The notes under the pieces are model-generated. The model saw only the letters and a list, made by a program, of their open reading frames with translations, did no database searches and had not been told where the DNA came from. Of a DNA stretch of 33,180 nucleotides, positions 9,896 through 17,879 are shown piece after piece; the stretch's first letter is position 1; each line of letters starts with the position of its first letter. Origin of the DNA: Acidimicrobiia bacterium (GTDB taxonomy: Bacteria; Actinomycetota; Acidimicrobiia; Acidimicrobiales; Aldehydirespiratoraceae); the NCBI GenBank assembly GCA_022821685.1, contig JAJEDD010000017.1, positions 1 through 33,180 of the forward strand. The letters run 5' to 3'. A program made the position numbers and the translations under genes.

Positions 9896-11392
9896 ATGAC
9901 TCGTCCGAGCACCGGCGATGTGGTCGCCGGGGTGTCGGTGGCGCTCGTTGCCATCCCGCAGTCGCTGGCCTACGCCGAGCTGGCCGGGCTTCCACCCCAG
10001 TACGGCCTGTACGCCACCGCGCTGCCGGCGCTGCTGGCCGCGTTCTTCGTGTCGTCGCGGTACCTGCAGACCGGACCGGTAGCCCTCACCGCCCTGCTCA
10101 CCTTCGGGGCGCTGTCGGCGGTGGCCGAGCCCGGCGACAGCGACTACATCGCCGCCGCGGCCACCCTGGCCCTGCTGGTGGGCCTGATTCGGCTCTTTCT
10201 CGGCGTGGTCCGCATGGGCCGGGTGGCCTACCTGCTGTCGGAGCCGGTCATCACCGGGTTCACCGCCGGCGCCGCAGTGGTGATCATCGCCTCCCAGCTG
10301 CCCACCATCTTCGACGTCGATCCCGACGGCGGGGTGCTGGCCGCGGCGCTGAGCGCGCTGGCCGAGCCCGAGGAGTGGCGCTGGTCGTCGATCGCCTTCG
10401 CGGCCGCCACCGCGGCGCTGATGGTCGGCGGACGCCATGTCCACCGTCTGTTCCCGGGCGTGCTCGCCGCGGTGGTCGTCGGGGTGGTGGTGGCCACCGC
10501 GGGCGGCTACGAGGGCAGCCGGGTGGGCGACCTCGACACGGGGTTCATTCCTCTGAGCCTGGACTTCTCGTGGTCGAATGCCCCCGGCCTGCTGCTGCCC
10601 GCGGCGGTGATCGCCCTAGTGGGCTTCGCCGAGCCGGCCGCCATCGCCCGCACCTACGCCGCCGCCGACCGCCTGCCCTGGAACGCCAACCGTGAGATGG
10701 TGAGCCAGGGCGTGGCCAACCTCGCTTCGGCGGTGTCGGGCGCGTTCCCGGTGGGGGGCTCGTTCTCGCGCAGTTCGCTCAACCGGCTGGCCGGGGCCAC
10801 CAGCGCCTGGTCGGGGGCGATCACCGGCGCATTCGTGCTGGCCGTCCTGCCGCTCGCCTTCCTGCTGGAGGATCTGCCCACCTCGGCGCTCGGCATCATC
10901 GTGATCGTGGTGGTGCTGCGCCTGGTGGACGTCAAGGAGATGTCGCGCCTGCCGCGGGGCTCGTTCCCCCAAGCGCTGGTGGGCGCGGGCACTACCGTCG
11001 CCACCATCGGCTTCGCGCCGCGGGTGGAGCGGGGCGTGCTGGTGGGCATCGGACTGGCCATCGCGGTGCACCTCTACCGGGAGCTGCAGGTGACCACGCC
11101 CGGAGAGCGGGATCACGACACTCTCACCGTGCGGCCCAAGGGCGTGATGTGGTTCGCCACCGTGCCCCAGGTGGAACGGTCGGTGCGAGAGGAGCTGGCC
11201 ACCGAGCACGACCTCACCGCCGTGGTGATCGACCTGTCGGGGGTGGGCCGGCTCGACTACTCGGGGGCGGTGGCGCTGCGCCGCATCATGGAGAGGATGT
11301 CGGCCGGAGGGGTGAGGGTCTCCGTGGCCGGCATTCCCCCCAGCGTGTCGAGGGCGGTGCGAGCCGAGCTGGAGAACTACGAGTCGCCCTAA
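9896..11392 (+). CDS. SulP-family anion transporter with STAS domain
   Basis: Inner-membrane anion carrier of the SLC26/SulP family (498 residues), which moves sulfate, bicarbonate or dicarboxylates. The N-terminal signature AIPQSLAYAELAGLPPQYGLYA is characteristic, although longer than can be matched residue by residue here. Many hydrophobic helices follow to about residue 400, including the conserved FPVGGSFSRSSLN segment. The C-terminal STAS domain (about 405-495) contains VVIDLSGVGRLDYSGAVAL, where the region before the helix is the conserved STAS loop. No carbonic anhydrase or sulfate assimilation gene is adjacent, so the substrate stays open. Confidence 0.92.
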   Translation: MTRPSTGDVVAGVSVALVAIPQSLAYAELAGLPPQYGLYATALPALLAAFFVSSRYLQTGPVALTALLTFGALSAVAEPGDSDYIAAAATLALLVGLIRLFLGVVRMGRVAYLLSEPVITGFTAGAAVVIIASQLPTIFDVDPDGGVLAAALSALAEPEEWRWSSIAFAAATAALMVGGRHVHRLFPGVLAAVVVGVVVATAGGYEGSRVGDLDTGFIPLSLDFSWSNAPGLLLPAAVIALVGFAEPAAIARTYAAADRLPWNANREMVSQGVANLASAVSGAFPVGGSFSRSSLNRLAGATSAWSGAITGAFVLAVLPLAFLLEDLPTSALGIIVIVVVLRLVDVKEMSRLPRGSFPQALVGAGTTVATIGFAPRVERGVLVGIGLAIAVHLYRELQVTTPGERDHDTLTVRPKGVMWFATVPQVERSVREELATEHDLTAVVIDLSGVGRLDYSGAVALRRIMERMSAGGVRVSVAGIPPSVSRAVRAELENYESP

Positions 11393-11403
11393 CTCGAGGC
11401 CTA

Positions 11404-11799
11404 CTAGAACGAGAAGCCGTCGAGTGTCTGCTTGAGGGCGTCGGTGTCCTCGGAGCCGAGCACCACCCTCGAGTTGGTGGCCACATACACGATGTCGAGG
11501 TTGATGCCGGCGTCGGAGACCTTTCGAGTCAGCTCGGCCAGCTCGCCCGGCCGGTCCTTGGCCTGCACCACCACTACCTCGCGCTCGCGGGTGACGGTCG
11601 GTCCGTGCGTGTTGGCCAGCGCCCGGTACACCGGCTCGCCGTGGGGCACGAGGATGTGAAGCTCCGCCGTCTGGCCGTTGCCCATACAGGTCGCCGCCGC
11701 GATGTTCACGCCTGCGTCGCTGATGGCGGTGGCCACTCTGGCCAGCGCTCCCGGTTTGTTGTCCAACTCGATCACCAGGTCGCTGGCCAACGTTGACAT
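11404..11799 (-). CDS. Tandem ACT-domain protein
   Basis: Small cytoplasmic protein (131 residues) of two ACT domains, the ligand-binding fold that senses amino acids. The first (about 6-60) opens with IELDNKPGALARVATAISDAGVNI and the second (about 74-128) with QAKDRPGELAELTRKVSDAGINL, both with the D-x-PG turn at the ligand site. It has no catalytic domain, so a regulatory or sensing role is inferred. The start is supported by GAGGAGG 10 bases upstream. It converges with the SulP gene with an 11-base gap and has its own promoter. Confidence 0.85.
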   Translation of the reverse strand: MSTLASDLVIELDNKPGALARVATAISDAGVNIAAATCMGNGQTAELHILVPHGEPVYRALANTHGPTVTREREVVVVQAKDRPGELAELTRKVSDAGINLDIVYVATNSRVVLGSEDTDALKQTLDGFSF

Positions 11800-11861
11800 G
11801 AGGGCGGATCCTCCTCGGGTTGTGGAGCCCGATGCGTGCGTCCGGGCGGTTCAGGGCACGG

Positions 11862-11890
11862 ACTGTAGAACAAGGCCGTGCCGCTGTGAA
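11862..11890 (-). promoter_or_regulatory. Promoter of the ACT-domain gene
   Basis: On the minus strand TTCACA (11890-11885), a 17-base spacer and TACAGT (11867-11862) form a sigma-70-like promoter. The predicted leader is about 55 bases and carries a strong ribosome site (GAGGAGG, 11816-11810), so this gene, unlike its neighbours, is not leaderless. Confidence 0.6.
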
Positions 11891-11950
11891 GCCCGAGCGG
11901 TCGCTCCACACCACGACCCACCTTCGCCCAGCCGCTCACGCCCGCCGTGA

Positions 11951-11969
11951 GCCTCGGTGAGTCCGAGGC
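11951..11969. repeat. Small perfect hairpin upstream of the mttB-like gene
   Basis: Seven-base arms (GCCTCGG / CCGAGGC) around a five-base loop. A second, imperfect stem occurs closer to the gene (about 12017-12050). No T-run follows; either could be an operator or have no role. Confidence 0.35.
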
Positions 11970-12055
11970 CACGCGCTGGCACCCAGGCGCCTCGCGGCCG
12001 GCGGGGTAGCCGCTTCAAGGCCGCGGTGAGTTCCAGCGGTCGCGGGCCTTGTCAC

Positions 12056-12061
12056 TAGTGT
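12056..12061 (+). promoter_or_regulatory. Leaderless promoter -10 box of the methylamine cluster
   Basis: TAGTGT with 6 bases before the ATG at 12068 and no ribosome site. It probably drives the mttB-like gene and perhaps the two genes after it. Confidence 0.5.
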
Positions 12062-12067
12062 GCGGAT

Positions 12068-13591
12068 ATGAGTTCCGAGCGTCGGCGGCGACGGCCCCGC
12101 CAAAGTTTCGACGGCCTGCTGCAGCCGCCCTGGCGCCTGCATGAGCGCCGGTTCGAGCCGACACCGATCGTCAGCGACGACGAGCTGGAGGCCATCCACC
12201 ACGCCTCGCTGAGGGTGCTGCGAGACACCGGCATGGACTTCTTGCATCCGACCGCTTGCAAGATGTGGGCCGAAGCCGGCGCTGCCGTCGACGCCGAGCG
12301 GGTCCGTCTCGACCCCGAGATGGTCACCGAGCTGGTGGCCTCGGCGCCGTCGGAGTTCGTGCTGCACGCCCCCGACCCGGCCCGGCACCTGCCGATGGGG
12401 GGGCGCAGCGTGGCCTTCGCGGCGGTGGCCAGTCCCCCCAACGTGGCCGACCGGGCCGGGGGCCGCCGCACCGGCAACCGTGAAGACTTCCGCCGGCTGG
12501 TGATGCTCAGCGAGGTGCTCAACGCCGTCGGCTTCCAGGGCGGCTACCCAGTGGAGCCGGTGGACGTGCATGCGTCGGTGCGCCATCTGGTGGCCACCCG
12601 CGACCTGCTGACCCTCACCGGCAAGGCCGTCAACGCCTACTCGCTGGGCGCCCAGCGCAACCGCGACTGCCTGGAGATGGTGCGCATCGCGCGCGGCGTC
12701 AGCGACGAGCAGCTCGACGCCGAGCCCTCGATCTTCACCGTGGTGAACTGCAGCTCGCCGCTGCGCCTCGACACCCCGATGCTGGAGGGGATCCTCCAGT
12801 ACTCGGCCCGCAACCAGATAGTGGCAGTCACCCCGTTCACGCTGGCCGGGGCGATGGCGCCGGTGACGGTGGCCGGCGCGGTGGTGCAGCAGAACGCCGA
12901 GGCTCTGGCCGGGATCGCCTTCTGCCAGTTGGTGCGGCCCGGATCGCCGGTGATCTATGGGGGGTTCACCTCGAATGTGGACATGCAGTCGGGCGCGCCG
13001 GCCTTCGGCACCCCCGAGTACATGCAGGCAGTGCTGCTCGGCGGCCAGCTGGCCCGCCGCTATGGCATCCCGTACCGGTCGTCCAACGTCTGCGCGGCCA
13101 ACGCCGTGGATGCCCAGGCCGCCTACGAGAGCGTGTTCTCGCTGTGGGCGGTGGTCATGGGCGGCGCCCACATGGTGATGCACGGGGCGGGCTGGATGGA
13201 GGGCGGGCTGCAGGCCTGCTACGAGAAGATGGTGATCGACGCCGACCTGATCGGCATGGTGGGGGCGTTCCTGCGACCTCCGGCCACCGACGCCGACTCG
13301 CTGGCGGAGGAGGTCATCGCCGAGGTCGGCCCGGGCGGTCACTTCTTCGGCACGGACCACACCCTGGCCCGCTATCGGAACGCCTTCTTCAAGCCCATGG
13401 TGTCGGACTGGCGCAACTTCGAGAGCTGGGCCGAGGCCGGGTCTCCCACCGCGCTCGACCACGCCGAGCGCCTGGTGGGAGAGCTTCTGGCCTCCTACGA
13501 GCCCCCCCGGCTGGCCGACGACGTGCGCGAGGAGTTGGACGACTTCACCGACAGGCGCATAGCCGAAGGCGGAGTCCACACCGACTTCTAG
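12068..13591 (+). CDS. MttB-superfamily (trimethylamine/betaine) methyltransferase
   Basis: Predicted corrinoid-dependent methyltransferase of the MttB superfamily (507 residues), which moves a methyl group from a quaternary or tertiary amine to a corrinoid protein. Family-typical segments include the N-terminal LHERRFEPTP, the central VIYGGFTSNVDMQSGAPAFGTPE region and the glycine-rich HMVMHGAGWMEGGL near the C-terminal third. There is no in-frame TAG, so it is one of the non-pyrrolysine members, some of which demethylate glycine betaine, proline betaine or carnitine. No corrinoid protein gene is next to it. Its neighbours are a Rieske oxygenase and a dimethylglycine dehydrogenase-like gene, which points to a methylated amine substrate. 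Confidence 0.85.
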   Translation: MSSERRRRRPRQSFDGLLQPPWRLHERRFEPTPIVSDDELEAIHHASLRVLRDTGMDFLHPTACKMWAEAGAAVDAERVRLDPEMVTELVASAPSEFVLHAPDPARHLPMGGRSVAFAAVASPPNVADRAGGRRTGNREDFRRLVMLSEVLNAVGFQGGYPVEPVDVHASVRHLVATRDLLTLTGKAVNAYSLGAQRNRDCLEMVRIARGVSDEQLDAEPSIFTVVNCSSPLRLDTPMLEGILQYSARNQIVAVTPFTLAGAMAPVTVAGAVVQQNAEALAGIAFCQLVRPGSPVIYGGFTSNVDMQSGAPAFGTPEYMQAVLLGGQLARRYGIPYRSSNVCAANAVDAQAAYESVFSLWAVVMGGAHMVMHGAGWMEGGLQACYEKMVIDADLIGMVGAFLRPPATDADSLAEEVIAEVGPGGHFFGTDHTLARYRNAFFKPMVSDWRNFESWAEAGSPTALDHAERLVGELLASYEPPRLADDVREELDDFTDRRIAEGGVHTDF

Positions 13592-13677
13592 CCGCGAGTC
13601 GGTGAGGCTGCCGGGGAGTCTTGTGGAATAATCCGAACCGGCCGACGGGGCCGAGCGAGCGGAGCGGAGGCGGTGGC

Positions 13678-14934
13678 TTGACCGACTTCACGTCTGAGGG
13701 GTTTTGGTCGGGGACTCGCCGGCCGCTGGAGCGGGCGACGGGCCTGCCGCCGGTCGCCTACACCGGCGACGACTTCTTCGCGGCGGAGCAGCGCCGGCTG
13801 TTCGGCCGGGCCTGGGTGGCGGCGGCCTCCGCGGCCGAGGCAGCCGAGCCGGGCCGGGTGCTGGTGCGCAACATCGGCGCCACGTCGGTGCTGATCGTGC
13901 GAGGCCACGACGGGATGCTGCGGGGCTTCGTCAACGCGTGCCGCCACCGGGGCACGGAGCTCGCCGCCGAGGACTGCACCGTGGCCCGCACGATCCGCTG
14001 TCCCTACCACCGCTGGGGCTACTCCCTCGACGGCGCCCTGGTGGCTACCCCCCTGTTCGACGAGGTCCCCCGCCCCGACTTCGACCCGGCGGAGCTGTCG
14101 TTGCTGCCGGTGCGGACCGAGACCTGGGGCCTGGTGGTGTTCGTCTGCCTCGACGAGCACACGCCGCCGCTGGCCGACTGGCTGGGGGACCTGCCCGAGC
14201 GGATGGCCGGCTACGGATTCGACGGCTGGCACGTCCACGAGCGGCACAGCTTCGACGTGGCCGCCAACTGGAAGCTGATCACCGAGAACTTCCAGGAGTA
14301 CTACCACCTGGGGTGGGTCCATCCCGAGCTGGCCAAGGTGTCGCGGGTGCGCGACCACTACCGCTACCAGGGGTCGGGCATGTACTGCGGCCAGGCCACC
14401 ACCCCGGTGTCGGGCGACGACCGCGACGACTGGCTGGTCCTGCCGCCCGCGGCCAACCTAGACGCCTCCGACGCGGTCAGCGGCCGGTTCGTGGCCCTGT
14501 TCCCCAACCTCACGCTGGCGGTGCTGCCCAGCCACGCCTTCGTCATCCGCCTGGAGCCGCTGTCGACGGGGGCCACCCGAGAGCACTGCACCTTCCTGCT
14601 GCCGCCTGCCACCGACCCGGACCGGGTGGCCGACGCCTTCGAGGCGACCCGCAAGTTCTGGATCGAGGTCAACAACGAGGACATCGACATCTGCGAGCGG
14701 GCCCAGCGGGGGCTGGCCCTCGGCGGGGCGCCGCCCGGTCCGCTGGCGCCGCGCTTCGAGGAGCCGCTGCACCGCTTCCACAACATGGTGGCCGACTGCC
14801 TCACCGCCGACTCGCTCGCCGACGGCCTGAGGATCCCGCCCGGCGACGGCCCCGACGACGGGGCCCGCTACGGCTGCGGTCCCAATCCCGCCCTGCCCGC
14901 CATCGACGCCCGCCGCTGGCAGGCGACCGACTGA
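13678..14934 (+). CDS. Rieske oxygenase alpha subunit, betaine-demethylase type
   Basis: Predicted oxygenase component of 418 residues carrying a Rieske [2Fe-2S] centre (C88, H90, C108, H111 in ACRHRG and CPYHRWGY) and a mononuclear iron site (histidines in NFQEYYHLGWVHPEL near 205-215 and an aspartate in EVNNEDIDI near 332). The layout is that of choline monooxygenase, GbcA and stachydrine demethylase, which remove N-methyl groups oxidatively. The TTG start is chosen because GGAGG lies 7 bases upstream; the frame is open a further 19 codons without family resemblance. The reductase partner is not in the window. The position between mttB-like and dimethylglycine dehydrogenase-like genes supports a betaine-type substrate. 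Confidence 0.85.
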   Translation: MTDFTSEGFWSGTRRPLERATGLPPVAYTGDDFFAAEQRRLFGRAWVAAASAAEAAEPGRVLVRNIGATSVLIVRGHDGMLRGFVNACRHRGTELAAEDCTVARTIRCPYHRWGYSLDGALVATPLFDEVPRPDFDPAELSLLPVRTETWGLVVFVCLDEHTPPLADWLGDLPERMAGYGFDGWHVHERHSFDVAANWKLITENFQEYYHLGWVHPELAKVSRVRDHYRYQGSGMYCGQATTPVSGDDRDDWLVLPPAANLDASDAVSGRFVALFPNLTLAVLPSHAFVIRLEPLSTGATREHCTFLLPPATDPDRVADAFEATRKFWIEVNNEDIDICERAQRGLALGGAPPGPLAPRFEEPLHRFHNMVADCLTADSLADGLRIPPGDGPDDGARYGCGPNPALPAIDARRWQATD

Positions 14935-14953
14935 CCCCAGCGGGTCGAGCCCG

Positions 14954-17506
14954 ATGAAGTCCCAGGCGCGGGCAGCGGTGATCGGCGGGGGAGTGGTGGG
15001 CGCCAGCGTGCTCTACCACCTCACCAGGGCGGGCTGGACCGATGTGGTGCTAGTGGAGCGGACCGAGCTCACCGCCGGCTCCACCTGGCACGCGGCCGGC
15101 GGCATGCACACCCTCAACGGCGACCCCAACGTGGCCAAGCTGCAGCGCTACACCACCGAGCTCTACGCCGAGATCGAGCGCGTCTCGGGCCAGGACTGCG
15201 GCATCCACATGCCCGGCGGCATCCTGCTGGCCGACACGCCCGAGCGGCTCGACTGGCTGCGGATGAACCACGCCCGGGGCCGCTACCTGGGCCTGGACTC
15301 CGAGATGATCTCGGTGGCCGAGGCGGCCGAGCTGGTGCCGCTGTTCGACCCGGAGCACTTCGTGGGGGCAATGGTGGAGACCCACGAGGGCCATGTCGAC
15401 CCCGCGGGCGTGACCCACGCCTACGCCAAGGCGGCCCGGATGGCGGGCGCCGAGGTCTACCGGGGCACTTGGGCCAGAGCCACGCAGAGGCGGGCCGACG
15501 GGAGCTGGCGGGTGGAGCTGTACGACACCGCCAGCGGTGACGACCGGGGTGAGATCGTCTGCGAGCATTTGGTCAACTGCGGGGGCTTGTGGGCCCGCGA
15601 GGTGGGGCGCATGGTGGGGCTCGAGCTGCCGGTGCTGGCCATGGAGCACACCTACATCGTCACCGAGCCGCTCTCCGAGGTGATGGAGCACAACCGGCGC
15701 ACCGGTGCCCGGATGATGAACGTGATCGACTTCGGCGGCGAGATCTACATGCGCCAGGAGGGCAGCGGCATGCTGCTGGGCACCTACGAGCAGGCCTGCC
15801 GGCCGTGGTCGCCCCGCCAGACGCCGTGGGACTTCTCGATGCGGCTGCTCCCCGAGGACCTCGACCGCATCTCCGATGCGCTGGAGGTGGCGTTCGCCCA
15901 TTTCCCGGTGCTGGCCACGGCCGGCATCCAGCGGGTGGTGAACGGCCCGTTCACCTTCGCCCCCGACGGCAACCCCCTGATCGGGCCGATCCGGGGCCTG
16001 CCGGGGTATTGGACGGCCTGCGCGGTGATGGCCGGGCTGTCGCAGGGCGGCGGCGTGGGCCTGGCGTTGGCCAACTGGATCACCGGCGGCGACCCCGGTT
16101 TCGACGTGTGGGCCATGGACGTGGCCCGCTTCGGCGACCACGCCACCGTGGCCTACACCGATGCCAAGGTGCGCGAGAACTACTCGCGCCGGTTCCGGAT
16201 CACGTTCCCCAACGAGTTCCTGCCCGAGGGCCGGGGCGTGCAGACCTCGCCCATCTTCGACCGGCTCACCGAGGCCAACGCGGTCTGGGGCGACGCCTAC
16301 GGGCTGGAGTCGGCGCTGTGGTTCCAGGCGCCGGGGCTGGAGCCGGTCGAGGAGGTCACCTTCGGGCGCTCCAACGCCTGGGACCGGGTGCGCGCCGAGA
16401 CCCTGGCCGTGCGGGCGACCGTCGGCCTGATGGAGACCACTGGTTTCGCCAAGTTTCTGTTCGAGGGGCCGGGGGCCAGGGCGTGGCTCGACCGGCTGCT
16501 GGCCGGCCGGGTGCCGATCCCGGGCCGGATGGCGCTGACGCCGATGACCAACCCGGCCGGCAAACTGGTGGGCGACCTGACGGTGGGGTGTCTGCCGGCC
16601 GCGCCGGGCCGGGCCGAGGGTCCCGCGGGCACGGTGGTGGGCGGCGCCACCGGCAACGCGCGCCGCGGCGAGCGGTTCGTGCTGTTCGGCTCGGGTGCGG
16701 CCGAGCGCTACTACGAGCGCTGGTTCGACGCCTGGCTGCCCGATGACGGGTCGGTGCGGTATCGCACGCTGGGCGCGGAGTTGTGCGGCCTGGCCGTGGC
16801 CGGGCCGAGTTCGAGGGCGCTGCTGGCGGAGGTCACCGACGCCGACGTGTCGGCGCACGGGATGCGGTTCATGGCCTTCGGCGAGATCGGGGTCGGCCTG
16901 GCGCCGGTGTGGTGCGGGCGGATCAGCTTCACCGGCGATCTGGGCTACGAGCTGTGGATGCCGGCCCGCTACCAGCGCTACGTCTTCGATCGGCTGCGCT
17001 CGGCGGGGGCCGCCCACGGGCTGGAGCTGTTCGGGCTGCACGCGCTGAACTCGCTGCGCCTGGAGAAGGGGTTCGGGTCGTGGCTGCGGGAGTACCGGCC
17101 CGACTACGACCCGTTCGAGGCCGGCCTAGGCCGCTTCGTGCGGATGGAGAAGGACTTCATCGGGCGCGACGCGCTGGCCGCCAAGCACGGCGAGGCAGGC
17201 CCGCCCGGCGGGATGGCGGAAACGGGCCTGCGCCTGTGCACCTGGACGGTGGACGTGGGCACGGGCCCCGACGCCTGCGACGTGGTCGGCGACGAGCCGG
17301 TGTGGCACGAGGGCGAGGTGGTGGGCTGGGTCACTTCCGGCGGCTACGCCCACCACAGCGAGGCCTCAGTGGCGATGGGCTACATCGGTGCCGAACTGGC
17401 CGATTCACCAGGCCGCTTCGAAATAGAGATAGTGGGCACCCGCCGTACCGCTGCTCCCGTGAAGGGCTGCCTGTGGGACCCCGAAGGCACCCGAATGAGA
17501 ACCTGA
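14954..17506 (+). CDS. Dimethylglycine/sarcosine dehydrogenase-like flavoprotein
   Basis: Predicted FAD- and folate-linked demethylase (850 residues) of the dimethylglycine/sarcosine dehydrogenase family. The N-terminal FAD oxidoreductase domain has GGGVVGASVLYHL and ELTAGSTWHAAGG, whose H46 matches the histidine that binds FAD covalently in mammalian dimethylglycine dehydrogenase. A central FAO_M-type segment (about 370-430) is followed by a GcvT-like folate-binding half (about 435-845). It would oxidise the dimethylated product of the upstream enzymes and pass formaldehyde to tetrahydrofolate. Its last codons lie inside a direct repeat that recurs beyond the defence genes. The exact substrate is not set by sequence. 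Confidence 0.88.
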   Translation: MKSQARAAVIGGGVVGASVLYHLTRAGWTDVVLVERTELTAGSTWHAAGGMHTLNGDPNVAKLQRYTTELYAEIERVSGQDCGIHMPGGILLADTPERLDWLRMNHARGRYLGLDSEMISVAEAAELVPLFDPEHFVGAMVETHEGHVDPAGVTHAYAKAARMAGAEVYRGTWARATQRRADGSWRVELYDTASGDDRGEIVCEHLVNCGGLWAREVGRMVGLELPVLAMEHTYIVTEPLSEVMEHNRRTGARMMNVIDFGGEIYMRQEGSGMLLGTYEQACRPWSPRQTPWDFSMRLLPEDLDRISDALEVAFAHFPVLATAGIQRVVNGPFTFAPDGNPLIGPIRGLPGYWTACAVMAGLSQGGGVGLALANWITGGDPGFDVWAMDVARFGDHATVAYTDAKVRENYSRRFRITFPNEFLPEGRGVQTSPIFDRLTEANAVWGDAYGLESALWFQAPGLEPVEEVTFGRSNAWDRVRAETLAVRATVGLMETTGFAKFLFEGPGARAWLDRLLAGRVPIPGRMALTPMTNPAGKLVGDLTVGCLPAAPGRAEGPAGTVVGGATGNARRGERFVLFGSGAAERYYERWFDAWLPDDGSVRYRTLGAELCGLAVAGPSSRALLAEVTDADVSAHGMRFMAFGEIGVGLAPVWCGRISFTGDLGYELWMPARYQRYVFDRLRSAGAAHGLELFGLHALNSLRLEKGFGSWLREYRPDYDPFEAGLGRFVRMEKDFIGRDALAAKHGEAGPPGGMAETGLRLCTWTVDVGTGPDACDVVGDEPVWHEGEVVGWVTSGGYAHHSEASVAMGYIGAELADSPGRFEIEIVGTRRTAAPVKGCLWDPEGTRMRT

Positions 17507-17531
17507 GCCAAACACCTGTCATGCAATTGTG

Positions 17532-17560
17532 TTGCACTCTGAGATGCCATGGCCTACAGT
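17532..17560 (+). promoter_or_regulatory. Leaderless promoter of small gene, copy 1
   Basis: TTGCAC, a 17-base spacer, TACAGT, then 6 bases to the ATG at 17567. The second copy keeps the same spacings, which supports function. Confidence 0.75.
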
Positions 17561-17566
17561 CCCGCC

Positions 17567-17830
17567 ATGGATTTTGATGCGGTAACGCAAATTGTGACAG
17601 TAGTTCTGGCGGTGCTAGCCATCATCTGGCACCAGCAGCGCTCCACCGACAAGCTGCGAAGCGACTTCGGGAGATCCACCGACAAGCTGCGCGAGCGTCT
17701 CGACAACATGGAGCAGCGACTGGCCCGCATAGAGGGCTTCCTAGGAATCGGCATGCCCGTCGAGCCCTCAACCAAGGCCCCAGGCTCAACCCTCGCCACC
17801 AAACCCCCAAAGCCCCCCGAAGCCCCCTGA
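17567..17830 (+). CDS. Small membrane-anchored coiled-coil protein, copy 1
   Basis: Unrecognised 87-residue protein. A short polar start is followed by one hydrophobic helix (about 6-22, IVTVVLAVLAIIW), then a charged coiled coil (about 25-60, with RERLDNMEQRLARIEGFLG), then a proline-rich tail. It would sit in the membrane with the coiled coil on one side. The ATG used is the one aligned with the start of copy 2 and placed 6 bases after the -10 box; an ATG six codons upstream is less likely. Compared with copy 2 it has an extra 11-residue block, a hendecad unit of coiled coil. Function unknown; position next to a restriction-like cassette may be chance or linkage. Confidence 0.8.
   Translation: MDFDAVTQIVTVVLAVLAIIWHQQRSTDKLRSDFGRSTDKLRERLDNMEQRLARIEGFLGIGMPVEPSTKAPGSTLATKPPKPPEAP
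17642..17691 (+). repeat. 33-base in-frame tandem unit inside the small gene
   Basis: A 17-base segment starting at 17642 recurs 33 bases later at 17675. Copy 2 of the gene has it once. The unit encodes 11 residues, so expansion would lengthen the coiled coil without breaking the frame or helix phase. Confidence 0.75.
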
Positions 17831-17866
17831 CCCTGCCGCCAACACGGCCGGGGCGCTGCTGCCCGG

Positions 17867-17872
17867 TACGGT
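17867..17872 (+). promoter_or_regulatory. Possible leaderless -10 box of the PLD-helicase gene
   Basis: TACGGT with 7 bases before the GTG at 17880 and no ribosome site. It lies exactly where similarity between the two flanking repeats ends, so the promoter may have come with the cassette. No good -35 element is seen. Confidence 0.45.
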
Positions 17873-17879
17873 CTGACAT

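Larger units (their letters stand above)
17481..17867 (+). repeat. Direct repeat, left copy, flanking the defence cassette
   Basis: Matches 24801-25154 almost colinearly. It covers the last codons of the dehydrogenase gene, the promoter and whole small membrane/coiled-coil gene, and about 37 bases downstream. The main length difference is one 33-base unit. The coding parts encode proteins identical at about 62 of 76 alignable positions, so the copies are old or came from different lineages. Confidence 0.7.

Noticed and set aside
12068..13591. Pyrrolysine-containing trimethylamine methyltransferase
   Set aside because: There is no in-frame TAG codon, so the gene belongs with the non-pyrrolysine members of the superfamily.
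15050..17041. Minus-strand open frame of 663 codons opposite the dehydrogenase
   Set aside because: It is a shadow of the dehydrogenase gene, with skewed composition and no recognisable domain.
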